Assembly: GCF_000499845.2 (NCBI RefSeq) | Contig: NC_023756.2 | Coordinates: 44,776,291 to 44,840,290 of the forward strand | DNA length: 64,000 nucleotides | Source of the DNA: Phaseolus vulgaris | Taxonomy: Eukaryota > Streptophyta > Magnoliopsida > Fabales > Fabaceae | Reading direction: 5' to 3' | Shown: positions 49,204 through 62,060 of the stretch, in pieces | Numbering within the stretch: position 1 is the first letter of the stretch | Layout: every line of letters starts with the position of its first letter | Notes under the pieces: model-generated | What the model saw: only the letters and a program-made list of their open reading frames with translations | Told to the model about the DNA's origin: nothing | Databases searched by the model: none | Translations under genes and position numbers: made by a program

Positions 49204-52200
49204 TTATCGACCTCCTCTTCTGCCGTTCCCTCTCCCTCCTCTCCCTCCTCCCCCTCTCCCTCTTCCTCCTCCTCTCCCTCTCCCTCGACCACCAAACACT
49301 GGTCCATGGGGCTTGAGCCCCAAGGATTGTACTCCCCTCTTTTTCCAGTGTGGGACCTCTTTATCTTCTTCATCTTCCTTATACTTAGCTTTGCTTCTCG
49401 AGGTGAAAGTGATTTCCCGTGATCCTCCCGGACCCTGCTTAACACCATTTGGAACACGAGAAGATTCCTGTTTATATTTGAGAGCTGCCACCCTGTCTCC
49501 CATAGGAAGTGACTCCTCCCCTGCAAGTGATTTTTTGCTCCAGAATGCCTCTGCATGCTGCTCATTCTTAATTTCATACATTCTGCATTTTATGCAAAAA
49601 AAAGAATCAGTAATTAAGAACTAAAAGATATATAGGAAAATAACTACATATTCATACACATTTAGCTAAATATCTCATGAAATATCAGATAATGAATCGT
49701 TGTTAATTACAAAAAAAAATCATTGAAATGATCTGCATATCGTAACGGATCATCCCATTTATTATCTCCCACAAAGGACATTACCGCACACAAAAAATTG
49801 TAACAGATTCTCACCTGGGAACCCGAGATTTGTCTTTCACTCCGTTTGCAGGTTCATCATGTGACGATGTTGATGCATCAGAATCACTCAGTGCTTCATC
49901 ATCATCTGACATGACAGGTTCAAAATGTTCATTTATCAAGGATGTTTGCTTCTTAGAAACACCCATGGGATGTAAAGCCAGATATTCTTGTGAGGAATCC
50001 TTAATCTCAAAATCCTGAAACCGAATAAGTAATAACTGTAAGAAAGAGAATTGTCTCGAACAAAGAAAAAGTAGTCATAAGTCAAAACAAGCAATAACAT
50101 GCATGGATCCTCCAAATTTCCCATTATATGCATTAAAATATTTCAAAGTTGCATTGAGTTTGAAATTTGTGTTAGAAATTCTTGTATGCATAAATTTACA
50201 ATGAGCAACCACGAAGAAATTAAAATGATGGGTTGAAAAACCAGTACAACAATTATATATCAGCACGCTAAAATTTAATATATAAAAAGGGTAACTTCAA
50301 TTCAACCCATTGAGGGTGGTGGAAAGTTATAATGTATTAAATGTAGCCTAGCCGCTTATCTTCAAACTAGTTAGGACAGAAGGGCTGTGGAGATGGGATA
50401 ATATCATTAAAAAGACAAACTACCATATTTCATATTGCAGTACCTCATCCGTAAATAATGCTTTAAATCGTTCATCTTGAAGATCTTGCATGTTAAGTCC
50501 TTTCTTTTTCTTGGATGCCTTTTTAGTTTCATCATCATCAGCATCCCTCTTCTCATTTTCAGCTTCTTCACTTTCTAGGAGGCGAGCAGCAAGGGCCCGA
50601 TTAACTTTGGGTAACTTTTTCCTGACCTGCAAGGATAATAATTGGGGAACGGCAATGGATTATAAATCTTTAAATCATCCTTCCTGCATAATGTATGGAC
50701 AGAAAAACTAAAATGATCAGTGACAATCAATTCTACCGTGATTCGTGAGGCACGCTCGGCTTCCATCTTTTCTCGCTTCTGTTGTTCAATATAGGCTTCA
50801 TATTCAAAAGGATCAACCAGCGCTTTAGCCTATAAAATAATTTATGCATCATGTAATAGGATAAAAAATAATCCATGTACAGCAATTTCTAAGAAAAATA
50901 ACTACAATATAAAGATGATTACTGCCTTTACCGTAACTAATCAAGACAAAAATATTTTATATATATATATATATATATAAAATATAATATAATTAGAGTG
51001 AGACCAGGGAAAGTACAACTAAGCTTAGGATCTGATATTCTCCAAAACAGAAAAAGTAAAACACAAAATGAAGGGAAAAAATGAGAAATATCTAGTCTTT
51101 TTGTATGCAAAAAACTAACTTCCTAGAAATAGCTATATGAGCAAAGTACAAGTCACAAATACTGCTGTCCAAAATCAAATTAAGGACCAAGAGACACCCT
51201 TGAAATGTGAGAATCTGCCTTCAACCAAACACACCATGGACATAAACCAAAAGTAATGTAAGTCCAGCAATTTCTAAGAAAAATAACTACAATATAAAGA
51301 TGGCTACTGCCGTTACTATTACCAATCAAGATAAAAAATATTATGTAACATAATTGGAGTGAGACAAGGAAAGTAAAAACTAAGCTGAGGATCTGATATT
51401 CTCCAAAACAGAAAAAGTAAAACACAAAATGAAGGGGAAAGATGAAAAAAGATATCTAGTCTTTTTGCATGCAAAAAAGCTATAAGAGCAAAGTACAAAT
51501 CACAAGTACTGCTCTATCCAAAATCAAATCTAAGGGGCCAAGAGACACCCTTGAAAATGTGAGAATCTGCCTTCAACCAAAAACACCATGGACATAAACC
51601 ACACAATGACAATTATGCATCTTTTTTCAACCAAAAGCACTGCAACGAACCAAAATGGTCTTTGAACACAATAGATTATGCCAAGGGAAATTTAGGTTTA
51701 CAGGAATCAATTGACACGTAATAAAGCCAAAAAAAGGATCTCCGTCATTAAGCTTTGCAAGTTCTTAGATGTTTGGACACATTAGATGCGATTAAGCTAA
51801 TATATTACAAAGCAAAGATATCAGCATTTCAATAGCTCAAGAAATACATGTAAATAAGAAAATACACCAAAAACAACCCACTTTTGTATAATGCAAAATT
51901 AATAAAGAAGCTATGCATGTAAGCTCTACTATATTACATGGTTTTCCTTTACCAACTTAACATAATAAAAAGTTTCATAGAAAACTGAAAACGTTAGGCT
52001 CTCAGAAAAATCAAAGATATCAGCATTTTCAACAACTAGAGGAATACATGTGAATAAGAAAATACACCAAAGGCAACCCACCTTTTTGTATAATGCATGA
52101 TTGATAAAGAAGCCATGCATGTAAGCTCTAAGTAGATTGGTGCCAATCAGGTTGGTCAAATTTAATCTCTCAAGATCCTCCTTTGTCAAAAATTTGTAAT

Positions 52201-55200
52201 GATCATAAATAGTTGTTTGTCCACCCATGTCTAGCTCCTCCTGTAAAAATATTTGTAATGTGACAACAAAGATAACTAGAAGAAAAATCCAATCACTAAA
52301 ATAAGGAACATACAGTAAAATTCTCTAGGGAAGAACACCACTTAGGCGCAGGTCCAAGTGATGGTATGAAGTAAGATGGTATTTGACAACAGTCCAAGGC
52401 CAGCAAGATCAAACCACTGCCAGGAAATGTACACACGTCATTTATTGCTCCTGTTGTTGGTTCAATGCTGGTCAAGGTTTCTCCCTGGAAAAAGATTAAT
52501 CTATCAAAACAACCCGTGCTTATTAAAAATACAATCTAAATGCAGTTATAACCTAAATGTTTAGGAACATGAGATACTGAGATCATCAAAACATAAGATG
52601 TATGCATGTACAATTTAGTTTATATATTGCTAAAACATTATCAAGAAAAGTCCTTTAGTGATGAAGACAAACAAATGAACCACAATATGATAGCAATAAG
52701 TAAAATATTAAATTTATATCACTCCTTCGGTACGAAGATATTTTTGTCTATTTATCTATAACGAAATACAGCTTAGCAAAATTTGCTGAAAATAACACCT
52801 TAAGAACATGTTTTTAAAGTCTAACACAACAACTATCTCCAACATAGAGCATATTGTGGGCGTCCAACTTGTCACAATTGGACTCATTAATTATTGACCA
52901 TTCTTTCTCCTAGGTAAATGCTGCTGAATGACTCAACTAATTAAAACAAACACTACACAGGACAATTTTATGAATAAAATCAAGTATGACCAAGGTGCAC
53001 TAATTAATTAGGAGAAAAACAGTTGAGCTATTAATCTGAAATATGAAAGAGCCACAAGTCCTATACCGTTTGAGGATCCCATATCCTAACAACATGATTA
53101 TCACTGGTAATCAACATTGGTTGTTCATAGTTAAGAGTACGATGCCACTTAATATCCAATATCGAACTGCCATACCTGTAGGACAATTTTTAACCAACCA
53201 TTAATTAAAGATATAATTATTTTTAAAACAATCGCAAATTTTTCGAAATCAGAATGTCAACTTACATATGATCCTGTATCCGTAGAGGATGTGATGAGCG
53301 CAGATCGTAGATGAGAACCTGCATACATAATATTAAATGTATAAAATATCCATGCTGAAAGGGGGAGGATAAACATGGATTTTGTTTAGAAAGCAAAATT
53401 GTGTCAGGAGATTTTTTTCTCCTCAAAATAATAAACATTTGCGTAATGAAAAGCAATTAGATAAAAAAAAAATACATGAAACTAATCCATGCTCTACGCG
53501 CAGCCACAAGAAGTATGTCCTATTTCCATTTTGTGTACTTTTTAAAATTAGCTATGTTCCACAAGAGGTCGTCTAATCATTTTCAAACAAATAATGAGAA
53601 AGGCAACCTTCTGGCTTTATGAATTATGCACATATCCTAGGACTTTGTAGACTTTCTCCCAATAAAATCCAACAGAATTTTGGGCCCAGTCATAAAACCT
53701 CCTGTCACAGATATCATTCCTAGACCTTCAATTAACAAGTTAAGCTTTTGAGACTTAGTCCTTGACATGGTATCAAAGTCAGAAATGATGAAATGGTCAA
53801 GATTTTGAACCTTGCAGCCCTAATTGCTCATAACTAAATCAGTGGATTGTCACATCTTAAACTCAATAGGCTGTTGAATACTACAAGGTAGCTTCGAGCC
53901 ATACACTTCCACTTTTGGGGTTTATACTACATCCACAATTCATCACATTTTTGGGGGGGTCATGTTCTTCAACAGAATGGAGGATTTCCTTCTTTTTTCC
54001 AGATTTTTTCATTATGTCTATTCTATGTCACTGAAGAGTGTATTGAGTAAAATTTATGTAGAACTCCTTGCCAGATAAATAAAACCATTCATGGAACTCC
54101 ACTTAATAGCTTCAGCTTTTGGGATAACTACCCGTTAACATTGCCCAATTTATGAAATAAGCTTGTCTTAGTCTTAAATGTACACATCCATATAGGCAAA
54201 ACAACAACGGTGGGATGAAGACAACCTTTTCTTAAAATTCTATATAACAGACATGCCTATGTTCAATTCAATCACAGAGTACTACAAAATTTGCCACCAT
54301 GGTCCTAATAATGACACAAGTCACACAACCTATGATTTAAGTAGCATCATACCTTTCCTGCACTACTTCCAACAGCCATTAAGAAACCGCCATCTTCATC
54401 AAACTCCAATGCAGTAACCTCCTACAAATATGGAAAGGTTAAGAAGATATCAATTACACAAAGATATGTACAAAGAAATCTATAACCTCAATTTTGATTA
54501 AGATATGGACAAAGGGGAAAGATAAATGTTTCCTGCCCATTTGAAACTTATGTGAGTAAATAGATGCGTAGGAGGTTACATATGAGATTGTAATGCATGT
54601 TACTAGCCTTATAACAACAGCTTCAGCACATCAAATATAAAAATTCTTGATACATTCTCACAGTATTCTTATGCCTTGAAAAGGCTAGTGTAAGAGTATA
54701 ATTGCTACCTGGTCAGCGTCACCACTAGGTCCAACAGCATCAATTCTGCCAACTGAAGATCTCACTCGCATGTCAAAGCATTCCACAGCACCATCTTCGC
54801 CACCACAGGCAACTAATCCATGAATCTTGCTAAAATTTAGAAAAAATTTATGTTCCAGTGATTTAATACAAATAGCAAGGTATGTATACAAAATGTACAA
54901 AGCTTTAATAATTGCAGAAAATAAAGCAGGGAAAACCAGCATTCAAGTTCCAGTAATTACCTTCGACAAACTACATTCAATGCAGGGGACTGTGTGCTGA
55001 GTGAGGAGAGAAATCGGCCCTGACAATTAAGAAAAGAAAAGCTTTTCATTTTCAGTATTTCTTATTCTAAAACTCAACCAATAGAAAAACTAAGAAGGTA
55101 TCTACATGCTACTAAGGATGTTTAAACAGAAAGCTGTAAGATAAACACCTGCTCGAGGTTTATTCTGTACAAATCTGGGGATGACGCAGCACAAAGCAAG

Positions 55201-56537
55201 TCACAAGACCAGCTGTCATAAGTAATATCTCTCCCCATCCTACCAAATGACCACAATAAACATCCATTTTAGAGCACAAATCACACTTTAAACTAAGGAA
55301 TCAATACACAAAAAGCCCAGATAAGAAACCTCGGAATCCGCAAACTGTAGTGCTTTCCATATTTCGCATGCAGGTAAACAGAGCGATCAGCACATAAAAA
55401 TGCAAGTTTTGAATAGTCATCTGTCAGAACCTACACCAACAAAAACACAGTTACAAACCAACCAATCTCTCACAAAAAAGATTGATCACAATTTTTCAAC
55501 ACAAAGAAAAGGTTAACTAATGCAAACATAAACAAAAAACGGAGCATAACAATTAATGAATATAAACCTAAATTTCTATTTCAATTGAAGCTATGCTGTT
55601 ACCTCAACAAAATTATCCCTAGTAAGCTTACAATTTACAAAGACTGAAAAATATTGATAAATGTTAAAACAAATAAAAAGAAGCACAACAACAATTGGCA
55701 TATAAACCTAGCTTTCTATTTCAATTAAAGGTAAAAAGTTTCCTCAGCCAACCAATTCCTAACTACAAGCAGAGGGAAAATATTAACATAACTAAATGTA
55801 ATAAAATGAGCATAAAAATTACTGGAATACAAACCTAACTTTTTCTACTTCAAACAAAACTATGCAGTAACAGTTAGTTACCTAGACCAATAACGTCAAC
55901 ATAGGTCAACATAAATAAAATGAAGCACAACTATAGGAACCAGAATATAAACCTAACTTCTTTATTCAATTAAAGCTAGCGGATCCTCTGTAAGTGATTG
56001 ATAAACACAGAGAAAATATTAACTAAGGAAACTAATTAAATATAAATAAAACGAGTTTCGCTTAAAACCTACAGGAACATATAAACCTAAATTTTTGAAT
56101 TAATTTCAAATGAAATTAGCTTCACTGTTTTTCAGTACCTGAAAATCAACGATCTCGGAATCCAGGTGGCGTTCGAACTTCAACCCTAGCTCCCTCACCT
56201 CGTAAACCTTAACTTGCGGCGGATAGATGCCGGAAGCTACGATGTACTCGCCGTCGGGAGTGGCCTTGATTTTGGTGGCGGCGGTGGCGAAGCGCAAATC
56301 ATCAAGCAGTTGCAGGTTCTGCGTGTAACCTGACAGCGCGCGTAAAGAAGAATAAGAAGAATGAATGAATGAGAAAGGTCACAGAGAGAGAGAGAGAGAG
56401 TTACTTTTAACGTTGCGATGAGAGTTCTTCTTCTTAGAAGGGAGCCAGGAAGCGAGGGAAGGTTGCTGCGACGCTATGGTGTACATCTTAACACCGTTAA
56501 TTGACGTCGACTTCATGCCGCCGTCACGAGTCGCCAT
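49204..56537 (-). CDS. NOL10: Nucleolar protein 10 (NOL10/Enp2) WD40 protein, 15 exons, 703 aa
   Basis: Nucleolar factor of the small-subunit processome, needed for 18S rRNA maturation (role known from yeast Enp2). Exons, minus strand: 56537-56405, 56329-56139, 55430-55330, 55239-55149, 55019-54961, 54829-54709, 54421-54353, 53317/8-53266, 53175-53067, 52484-52314, 52240-52082, 50829-50737, 50626-50444, 50014-49815, 49582-49204; all GT..AG and in phase with 53318 as the exon 8 start (2112 nt). The N-terminus has the family signature: [20 protein letters not shown], then [20 protein letters not shown] (about 74-93). WD-like blades follow ([40 protein letters not shown]). The NUC153 motif [22 protein letters not shown] is at about 495-516. 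Downstream are a Lys/Glu-rich stretch, an acidic segment ([11 protein letters not shown]), and an Arg/Gly-rich C-terminus (about 672-703; [20 protein letters not shown]) suited to RNA binding. Length and order match plant NOL10. The start has MATRDGG before the conserved MYTI. Confidence 0.95.
50880..51602. repeat. Imperfect tandem duplication in NOL10 intron 11
   Basis: About 370 bp at 50880-51252 (from CAGCAATTTCTAAGAAAAAT to CACCATGGACATAAACC) recurs at 51264-51602 with the same order of blocks, e.g. GATCTGATATTCTCCAAAAC and GAGAATCTGCCTTCAACC. Copy 1 carries an extra AT run (about 50955-50979). Several substitutions and small indels show it is older than the 157-bp duplication. Confidence 0.85.
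51814..51930 (-). repeat. Partial duplicate of NOL10 exon 11 inside the following intron
   Basis: 51814-51930 is a diverged direct copy of 52013-52130 (offset about 199). On the minus strand it still reads [15 protein letters not shown], versus [16 protein letters not shown] in exon 11 (52240-52082), and keeps a GTGGGTTG after it, the exon's donor sequence. It has lost one base near the donor and has no upstream half of the exon or acceptor. It is therefore an exon fragment copied with flanking intron, not an alternative exon I would predict. Confidence 0.75.
53600..53960. mobile_element. Probable retroelement relic in NOL10 intron 7
   Basis: Contains CTTGACATGGTATCAAAGTCAG (about 53760-53781). 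TGGTATCAGAGC-like sequence is the usual primer-binding site (initiator Met-tRNA) just inside plant Ty1-copia LTRs, and the preceding AAGCTTTTGAGACTTAGTC resembles an LTR end. No coding remnant and no second LTR are visible, so the call is tentative. Confidence 0.35.
56382..56400. repeat. (AG)n microsatellite in NOL10 intron 1
   Basis: A short perfect AG run within the 75-bp first intron, just downstream of its donor on the minus strand, where it reads CT-rich. Confidence 0.8.
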
Positions 56538-56759
56538 TGCTGGCTACTGTATCAGTGATTGCTTGCTTTGGATTCTGTTGAATCGAAGAATGTGAACGAA
56601 GGTCGAAGGCAAAGAGTGAAGAAGGAGGTCGCAACGGCGTCGTCGCACACAGGGGTTGCAGAGAAGGAGTAAGGGTTTTCAAGGTTACGTTAAAGTAGAA
56701 AATTTTCCCGTGTATTTTTTTCGTTTTTTCTCCCTCGTAAAACAAAATATTGTTTTGTG

Positions 56760-58100
56760 TACCAAAAATATTTTAAAATAGATTTTTTATTCTATTAATA
56801 TTTTTATCTTTATCTTATTTTTTTATTTTATAAAAAATATTTTTAGTTATTATTTTTCTTTTCATTTTTTTTATTATTATTTTTATTTTCTATATTTTTT
56901 TTCTTTTATTTTTATGCATTAATCGTAACACGTAGTATTTGTATTAGTTTTTTTTAAAAAAATTTACATTTAGGGTAAACACTTCAATATTATATATATT
57001 CTGTGTTTTTTTTTATAATTATATAACGTATTTTTTATTTTAAATTAATATGATTACATCATCAATAATAATAAAAATAAATACTAATTTTTTTTTTTAA
57101 ATTCAATACAAACAAAAATAAACTAAATATTTTTAATTTATTACTTTTTCTTTTTATTTTGTAAAAACTTATTTCTTTATTTATTAATTAATTTTTAACT
57201 ATTTTAAACATTAAAAATATTTATTTTTTAATACATTAAAAAATAAAATTATCATTTTTTAATTTTTTTTTTACTTTTGAAATGATGTAAAAAAATAAAA
57301 ATAAAAAAATACTAGATAATAAAAACAAAAGATATTATGGAAAATAAAAGTGTAAATATGGTTATACGAAGAATTAGAAAAAAAAATATCATAAAGTTTG
57401 AAGTGTAAAAAATATTATATAATAGATATATTTTAGTCTTTATCTATTTCTTCAAACAAGTGCATGTAAATATTTTTTATATTTTTTATTTCATTCCGAT
57501 TTCAAATATCTTTTTTCCTTTATTAAACAAATTGTTTTCCCTTTCCTTTTTTTTCCTTTCCCTCTCACACATCTAATTCAAAGAAAATATTGCTTCTATT
57601 TTCAAACTTATCAAGTGGAAGTATTTTTTTCTATTATTTTTATTTTAAGATTTCATTTTAGACTAATTTAACTCACAAAAACAAAATAAAATTTGACTAA
57701 TAATTACTAGGGCATTTACCTTCTTTGATTTCATGTTTCATTATTTAGTTATCATTTATATTTTTTTAACTTAAAATAAAAATTAAGCTTAAGCTTTTTT
57801 TTATTAACAGTGAGATTCAGAGCTTGAGAATGGATATGTACTCTCTTTCTCCAAATCTATAAACAGTATAGAAATAAAAATATTTTATATTTAAAAATTT
57901 CTAGAGTTTGTTAAACAAATTACATCATTAATTTGTGAGATATATTAATTTATATCAAGTCATTTATTTTCGGAAGTTGTTTTCTCCCATTAGTTAAATA
58001 AATTGTGTATTTCATTCCATTCTTCAAAAGTTTTGATCAAGAAAGTAATTTGAAGTCAAATAACCACTTCAAATAACTCTTCATTGTAGTAAAAAATCGT
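56760..58100. other. Very AT-rich intergenic DNA, no gene seen
   Basis: Upstream of the NOL10 gene. Long T- and A-rich runs, no frame of note. No clear TATA box could be distinguished for NOL10 in this background. Confidence 0.5.
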
Positions 58101-58129
58101 GAAAAAAAAGTTAGTTCATATTAATCACC

Positions 58130-58960
58130 CCATGTTCCAAAATATTATCTTGAATTATTATTCCAAAACATTATCTTGAATTCTTATACTTGAAACATAA
58201 GTATGAATGGAAAATCTCACATTAAATAAAAATTAAATAAAAATTAAGAAAATCGAGTCTTATCTAAAAAAAATACACAAAATCATATATTTCTTTTTAT
58301 ATTTTTGTTGAAATATCATATGTAATCTGAGATTTAAAGATTCTATGTTTGTTAAAAACTATTATTCCAAAGCATTGTCTTGAATTCTTATAGTTCATAT
58401 TAATCACTCTTATATTGCTAAAATATCATATGTAGTTTGAGATTTAAATATTCTATGTTTATTAAAAACTATTTTTCCAAAGCATTATCTTGAATTCTTA
58501 TATCGAAAGAGAAATAAGTATGAATTGAAAGTCTCACGTTAAATTAAAAAAAAACTTAGTCTTATCTAAGAAAACACACACAATCATATATTTTTGTTGT
58601 TGAAAATAATGACATAATCTCTTATATGGTTGATTTATTACTCTTGTTAAATATTCATATTCTCTTATGAAAAAATTCTTAATAATAATTAAATTTAATA
58701 ATATTTTTTATTTTTATAAAATAATAATATATTTATATGGATTTCCTAAAGTAGAACCACTCATTTTATGGTATAAACAATTATCAAAGGTAGAACAAAT
58801 ATTTGTATTTTTATGTTCCTGAAAAAACAATATCCTTTTATGCATTTCTAAAAGTATAATTGTTCATTTTATGGTATAAATAGTTATACAAAGTAATATT
58901 TTTATGTTACTAAAAAACAATATTGTTTTATGTATTTTTTTTTAAGAATAACGAGTTGTT
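58130..58960. repeat. Locally duplicated AT-rich blocks
   Basis: Blocks recur two or three times: TTATTCCAAAACATTATCTTG-type (about 58156, 58365 and 58472), ATATCATATGTAATCTGAGATTTAAA-type (about 58313 and 58426), AAGTATGAAT followed by TCTCAC and TTAAAT (about 58201 and 58518), and TAGAACCACTCATTTTATGGTATAAA-type (about 58751 and 58857). This looks like several overlapping tandem duplications of a sequence of about 110 to 300 bp. Confidence 0.6.
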
Positions 58961-59256
58961 TTATTATACAAACCAGTGTCAAATGTAAAAAAGAAAATTA
59001 TGGTTGAATCCTTATTATTTGCAACATCATGACACTCATATGAATTCTTATAATTATAAATATATATTTTATTAAAGCAAAAATCTAACATGTTATAATT
59101 TTAATTAAATGTTAAAAATAACTAACTACAAATATGTTCATGTTTCGTCTTTAAGACGGTAACTTCGTTCAATAATATATCATGTAATATGCAAACGATT
59201 AATCTATTTCTTTATGTTTGATAAAATATTTATATGCTCAGACGACGTACTATAAC

Positions 59257-59258
59257 AA

Positions 59259-59320
<62 letters not shown>
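59257..59320. repeat. (AC)n-(AT)n compound microsatellite
   Basis: An AC run of about 11 units (59257-59279) passes directly into an AT run of about 20 units (to 59320), a common compound form in plant genomes. Confidence 0.9.
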
Positions 59321-59323
<3 letters not shown>

Positions 59324-60160
59324 GAAATGTTTGTTGCTTTTATATGATCAAAGAGTTTAGTTCAAAGACAAGTCACATCAAATTGTATCTTGGATGAAAA
59401 ATTAAAGTTGTTTTTCTTCAATAACTTCTTGATACAAAGCATTTCAACTCTGGCTCGACTATTTGTCATGTACGTGTATACTTTTTATCGTATGTTGGTG
59501 CAAAAGACAATGTTACATAAAGAGATGAATATTATCAATGATCTAGGAAATTGCATGTAGAAGGGTAATTAAAGTTGCATTGAGTGCTTTAATGCAATGT
59601 CATATTCAAGTTTGCCAAACTTAGAAAGGACATTCAAAAGAGTTAAAACTGATTAACAACCAGAAATTTCTCAACAATTATACAGTGCCTACATAAAGCC
59701 AACTTGTAAGAACATGAGAGAGATCTCTCATGCATACAACATAAGCTTTGTCAAATCTCTAGATCCGAAAAAAGCTTTAAGAATAACACTTTGAGGATTC
59801 ATGTAGTTAACTAGGAGAGAGTGTTTAATCTTCTATTCATTGAAAGACACAATCCCTCGCTAAAGAGTAAGATTTGCGATTTGGTTATCATACTCTCACA
59901 CAACTTCATAGCTTAGAATGACTATTAAGAAATAACACTTAATTGAGTCAGGAATGTCTTGAAAATGAATACTTGGTTGAGTCAGGAGTGACTTTGGAAA
60001 GAATACTTAGTTGAGTCAGGAGTGGTTCGAGAAATAATACTCAATTGGGTCAACCAGGGGTTGCTGAGACTTGAAAGAATACTTGTTAAGTTATGAGTGA
60101 CTTGTGGAAAGAATACTCAATGGATTAGCCAAGAATGACTATGAGCACAAAGAATACCCA
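59321..60160. mobile_element. Repeat-derived region with a degenerate 34-41 bp tandem array
   Basis: From 59929 to about 60150 there are about six head-to-tail units built on AAAGAATACTTAGTTGAGTC followed by AGGAGTGACTT; units start at about 59929, 59963, 59999, 60033, 60074 and 60108. Upstream DNA (59340-59830) has the composition of an LTR-type element (mixed AT/GC, AACATGAGAGAGATCTCTCA palindrome near 59711). I cannot assign a family or find terminal repeats. Confidence 0.5.
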
Positions 60161-61900
60161 AAGCATACTTTCCAACATTAATATGTTTAGTAAAACTCTG
60201 AAACTCGATCTATTGATTAAGAATTGAATGTAATATGTTGCAACAAATGAACCAATATAAATTGTTGTGTATTTTCATTTTTCCTTATTCTCATTTATGT
60301 TATTATTATTTGTACCAACTCAAAAATGAAAACTCCTTTTGAAATACATGTTTAAAATACATTAGTTCACTAAATTAGTTAAGATGTAAAGTTGCATCTA
60401 TTATACTATATCAGACGCAATCTGCCTGATCACTTGGCAAAAAAATCATTGTCTGATCAATCATTATCCAACAATATTTTTAAAAAGATTTTAAATATAA
60501 TTAAAATACAATTTGGTAATTCTTTGTTGTGTTTTCCTGATTTTTACATATTTCATGTTATCCCATATTGGAATGACTTTTCATTTTAGACTTTTTTTCT
60601 TGCATTAATCAACATAGGACTTAGATTTTCTCCAATAATATATAGAATGATAATATTTTTACAACTACCAAATAATGAGAATTCAAAGTCAAATTTGCTC
60701 AACAAATAGCTCGAGCTGAGTTGGCTTCTTTAAGTTGTTTCATTAATATTGTATTACTCGTTCCTAGATTAGATTGTTATTCCATAAAACCTTTGTTATG
60801 AACACGTGGAGAAATCTATGATTGGTTAGCACTCTTTAAGGTTGATACCTATGTCTTTTTCCATATATTATGATGTTATGCTTACTCTTGATGCTAGAGG
60901 CACTTATACTACATGCCTAATACGTAAATTTTGGAATGACTAAATTTAAATGTTTTTTATATATCTACTACATTTGAATGCTTTATTGATCTATTTGTTT
61001 AAGTTTATAGGGTTATAAATTTAAAGTTTAGAGCTTCTAATGTTGAAATTAGTACATTTATGCAACATTAGTACAACTTAAAACAATTTTCCTTAGTATT
61101 CCATTCTTTCTGAACAAAAAGTCATGCTTAAAAATCACTTGGTCTTTAAATGAATTCCAATTGTTGTTTACATTTTCTTTTATTTTAATGAGGATTTCTT
61201 TTAACACTAACTTATTGTAATCGCCTTCACTTTACCTACATACTTTTTGTTGAAATATATAATAATATCCACGATGCATATGATTATTTGATGTTGCATC
61301 TCCAAATACATTCGATTAAGATCGATTAAGAGAACAATGTGTAATTATGCTCGAGACAGGATTGTAAAATCTATTCATTATACTATTGGAATAACATTGA
61401 TGATACTATTGGAATAACATTGATGATGTTTCCACTCTAAGAAAAAAAAGAATAAAAAGTGCTTGTAGAATTATTTTATTAAAGAAAATAATTTAAATAT
61501 AATGAAACTTTTCTAAGGTTACACATAATTAAACTTTTCTATATTTTTTAATGACAAATAACGGGTAGAAATAATTAAAATTAATACAAAATAAAAATAA
61601 AAAACACTTTCACATAATTATGTGAAACATATTAAAAGAAAATTATTTTGGCAACATTCCATAGGAGGTTTAACATTCACATGGTGTTATACATGTTTTA
61701 ATTAATTTTCTCAAAAAAGGACACTCTTCGAATTAAATTGTGAACATTTCACACAAAATCAATATCATTTTATTTGTTGATAAGAAGAAAAAGAGGTATA
61801 GGAATTTTGAACGTCCTTCAAATCTCGTTTATGATAATTTTCTAACAAATTTTCATAAACAAAATAAATAGTAGTGAAAATTTTAATTTTAAATAAATAG
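60161..61900. other. Intergenic DNA, no gene seen
   Basis: No coding frame is supported. A perfect 23-bp tandem repeat (ACTATTGGAATAACATTGAT plus GAT, twice) is at 61382-61427. Confidence 0.5.
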
Positions 61901-62060
61901 TACTAGAAGAAAATCATCAAATAAAAACTAATTTTAGAGATAAAAAATAATTAGTTGTTATATTGACTAAATTAGATATTATTTTAGAGACTAAAAAAAA
62001 TATTGGTATCTAAATTAGTTTTTATTACTGATAAATAGTTTCTAAAGTGATATCTAATTA

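Noticed and set aside
49050..49577. 175-codon minus-strand frame with Glu/Gly-rich tract
   Set aside because: It overlaps NOL10 exon 15 in a different frame. The Glu-rich tract is the shifted reading of the RGG-encoding repeats.
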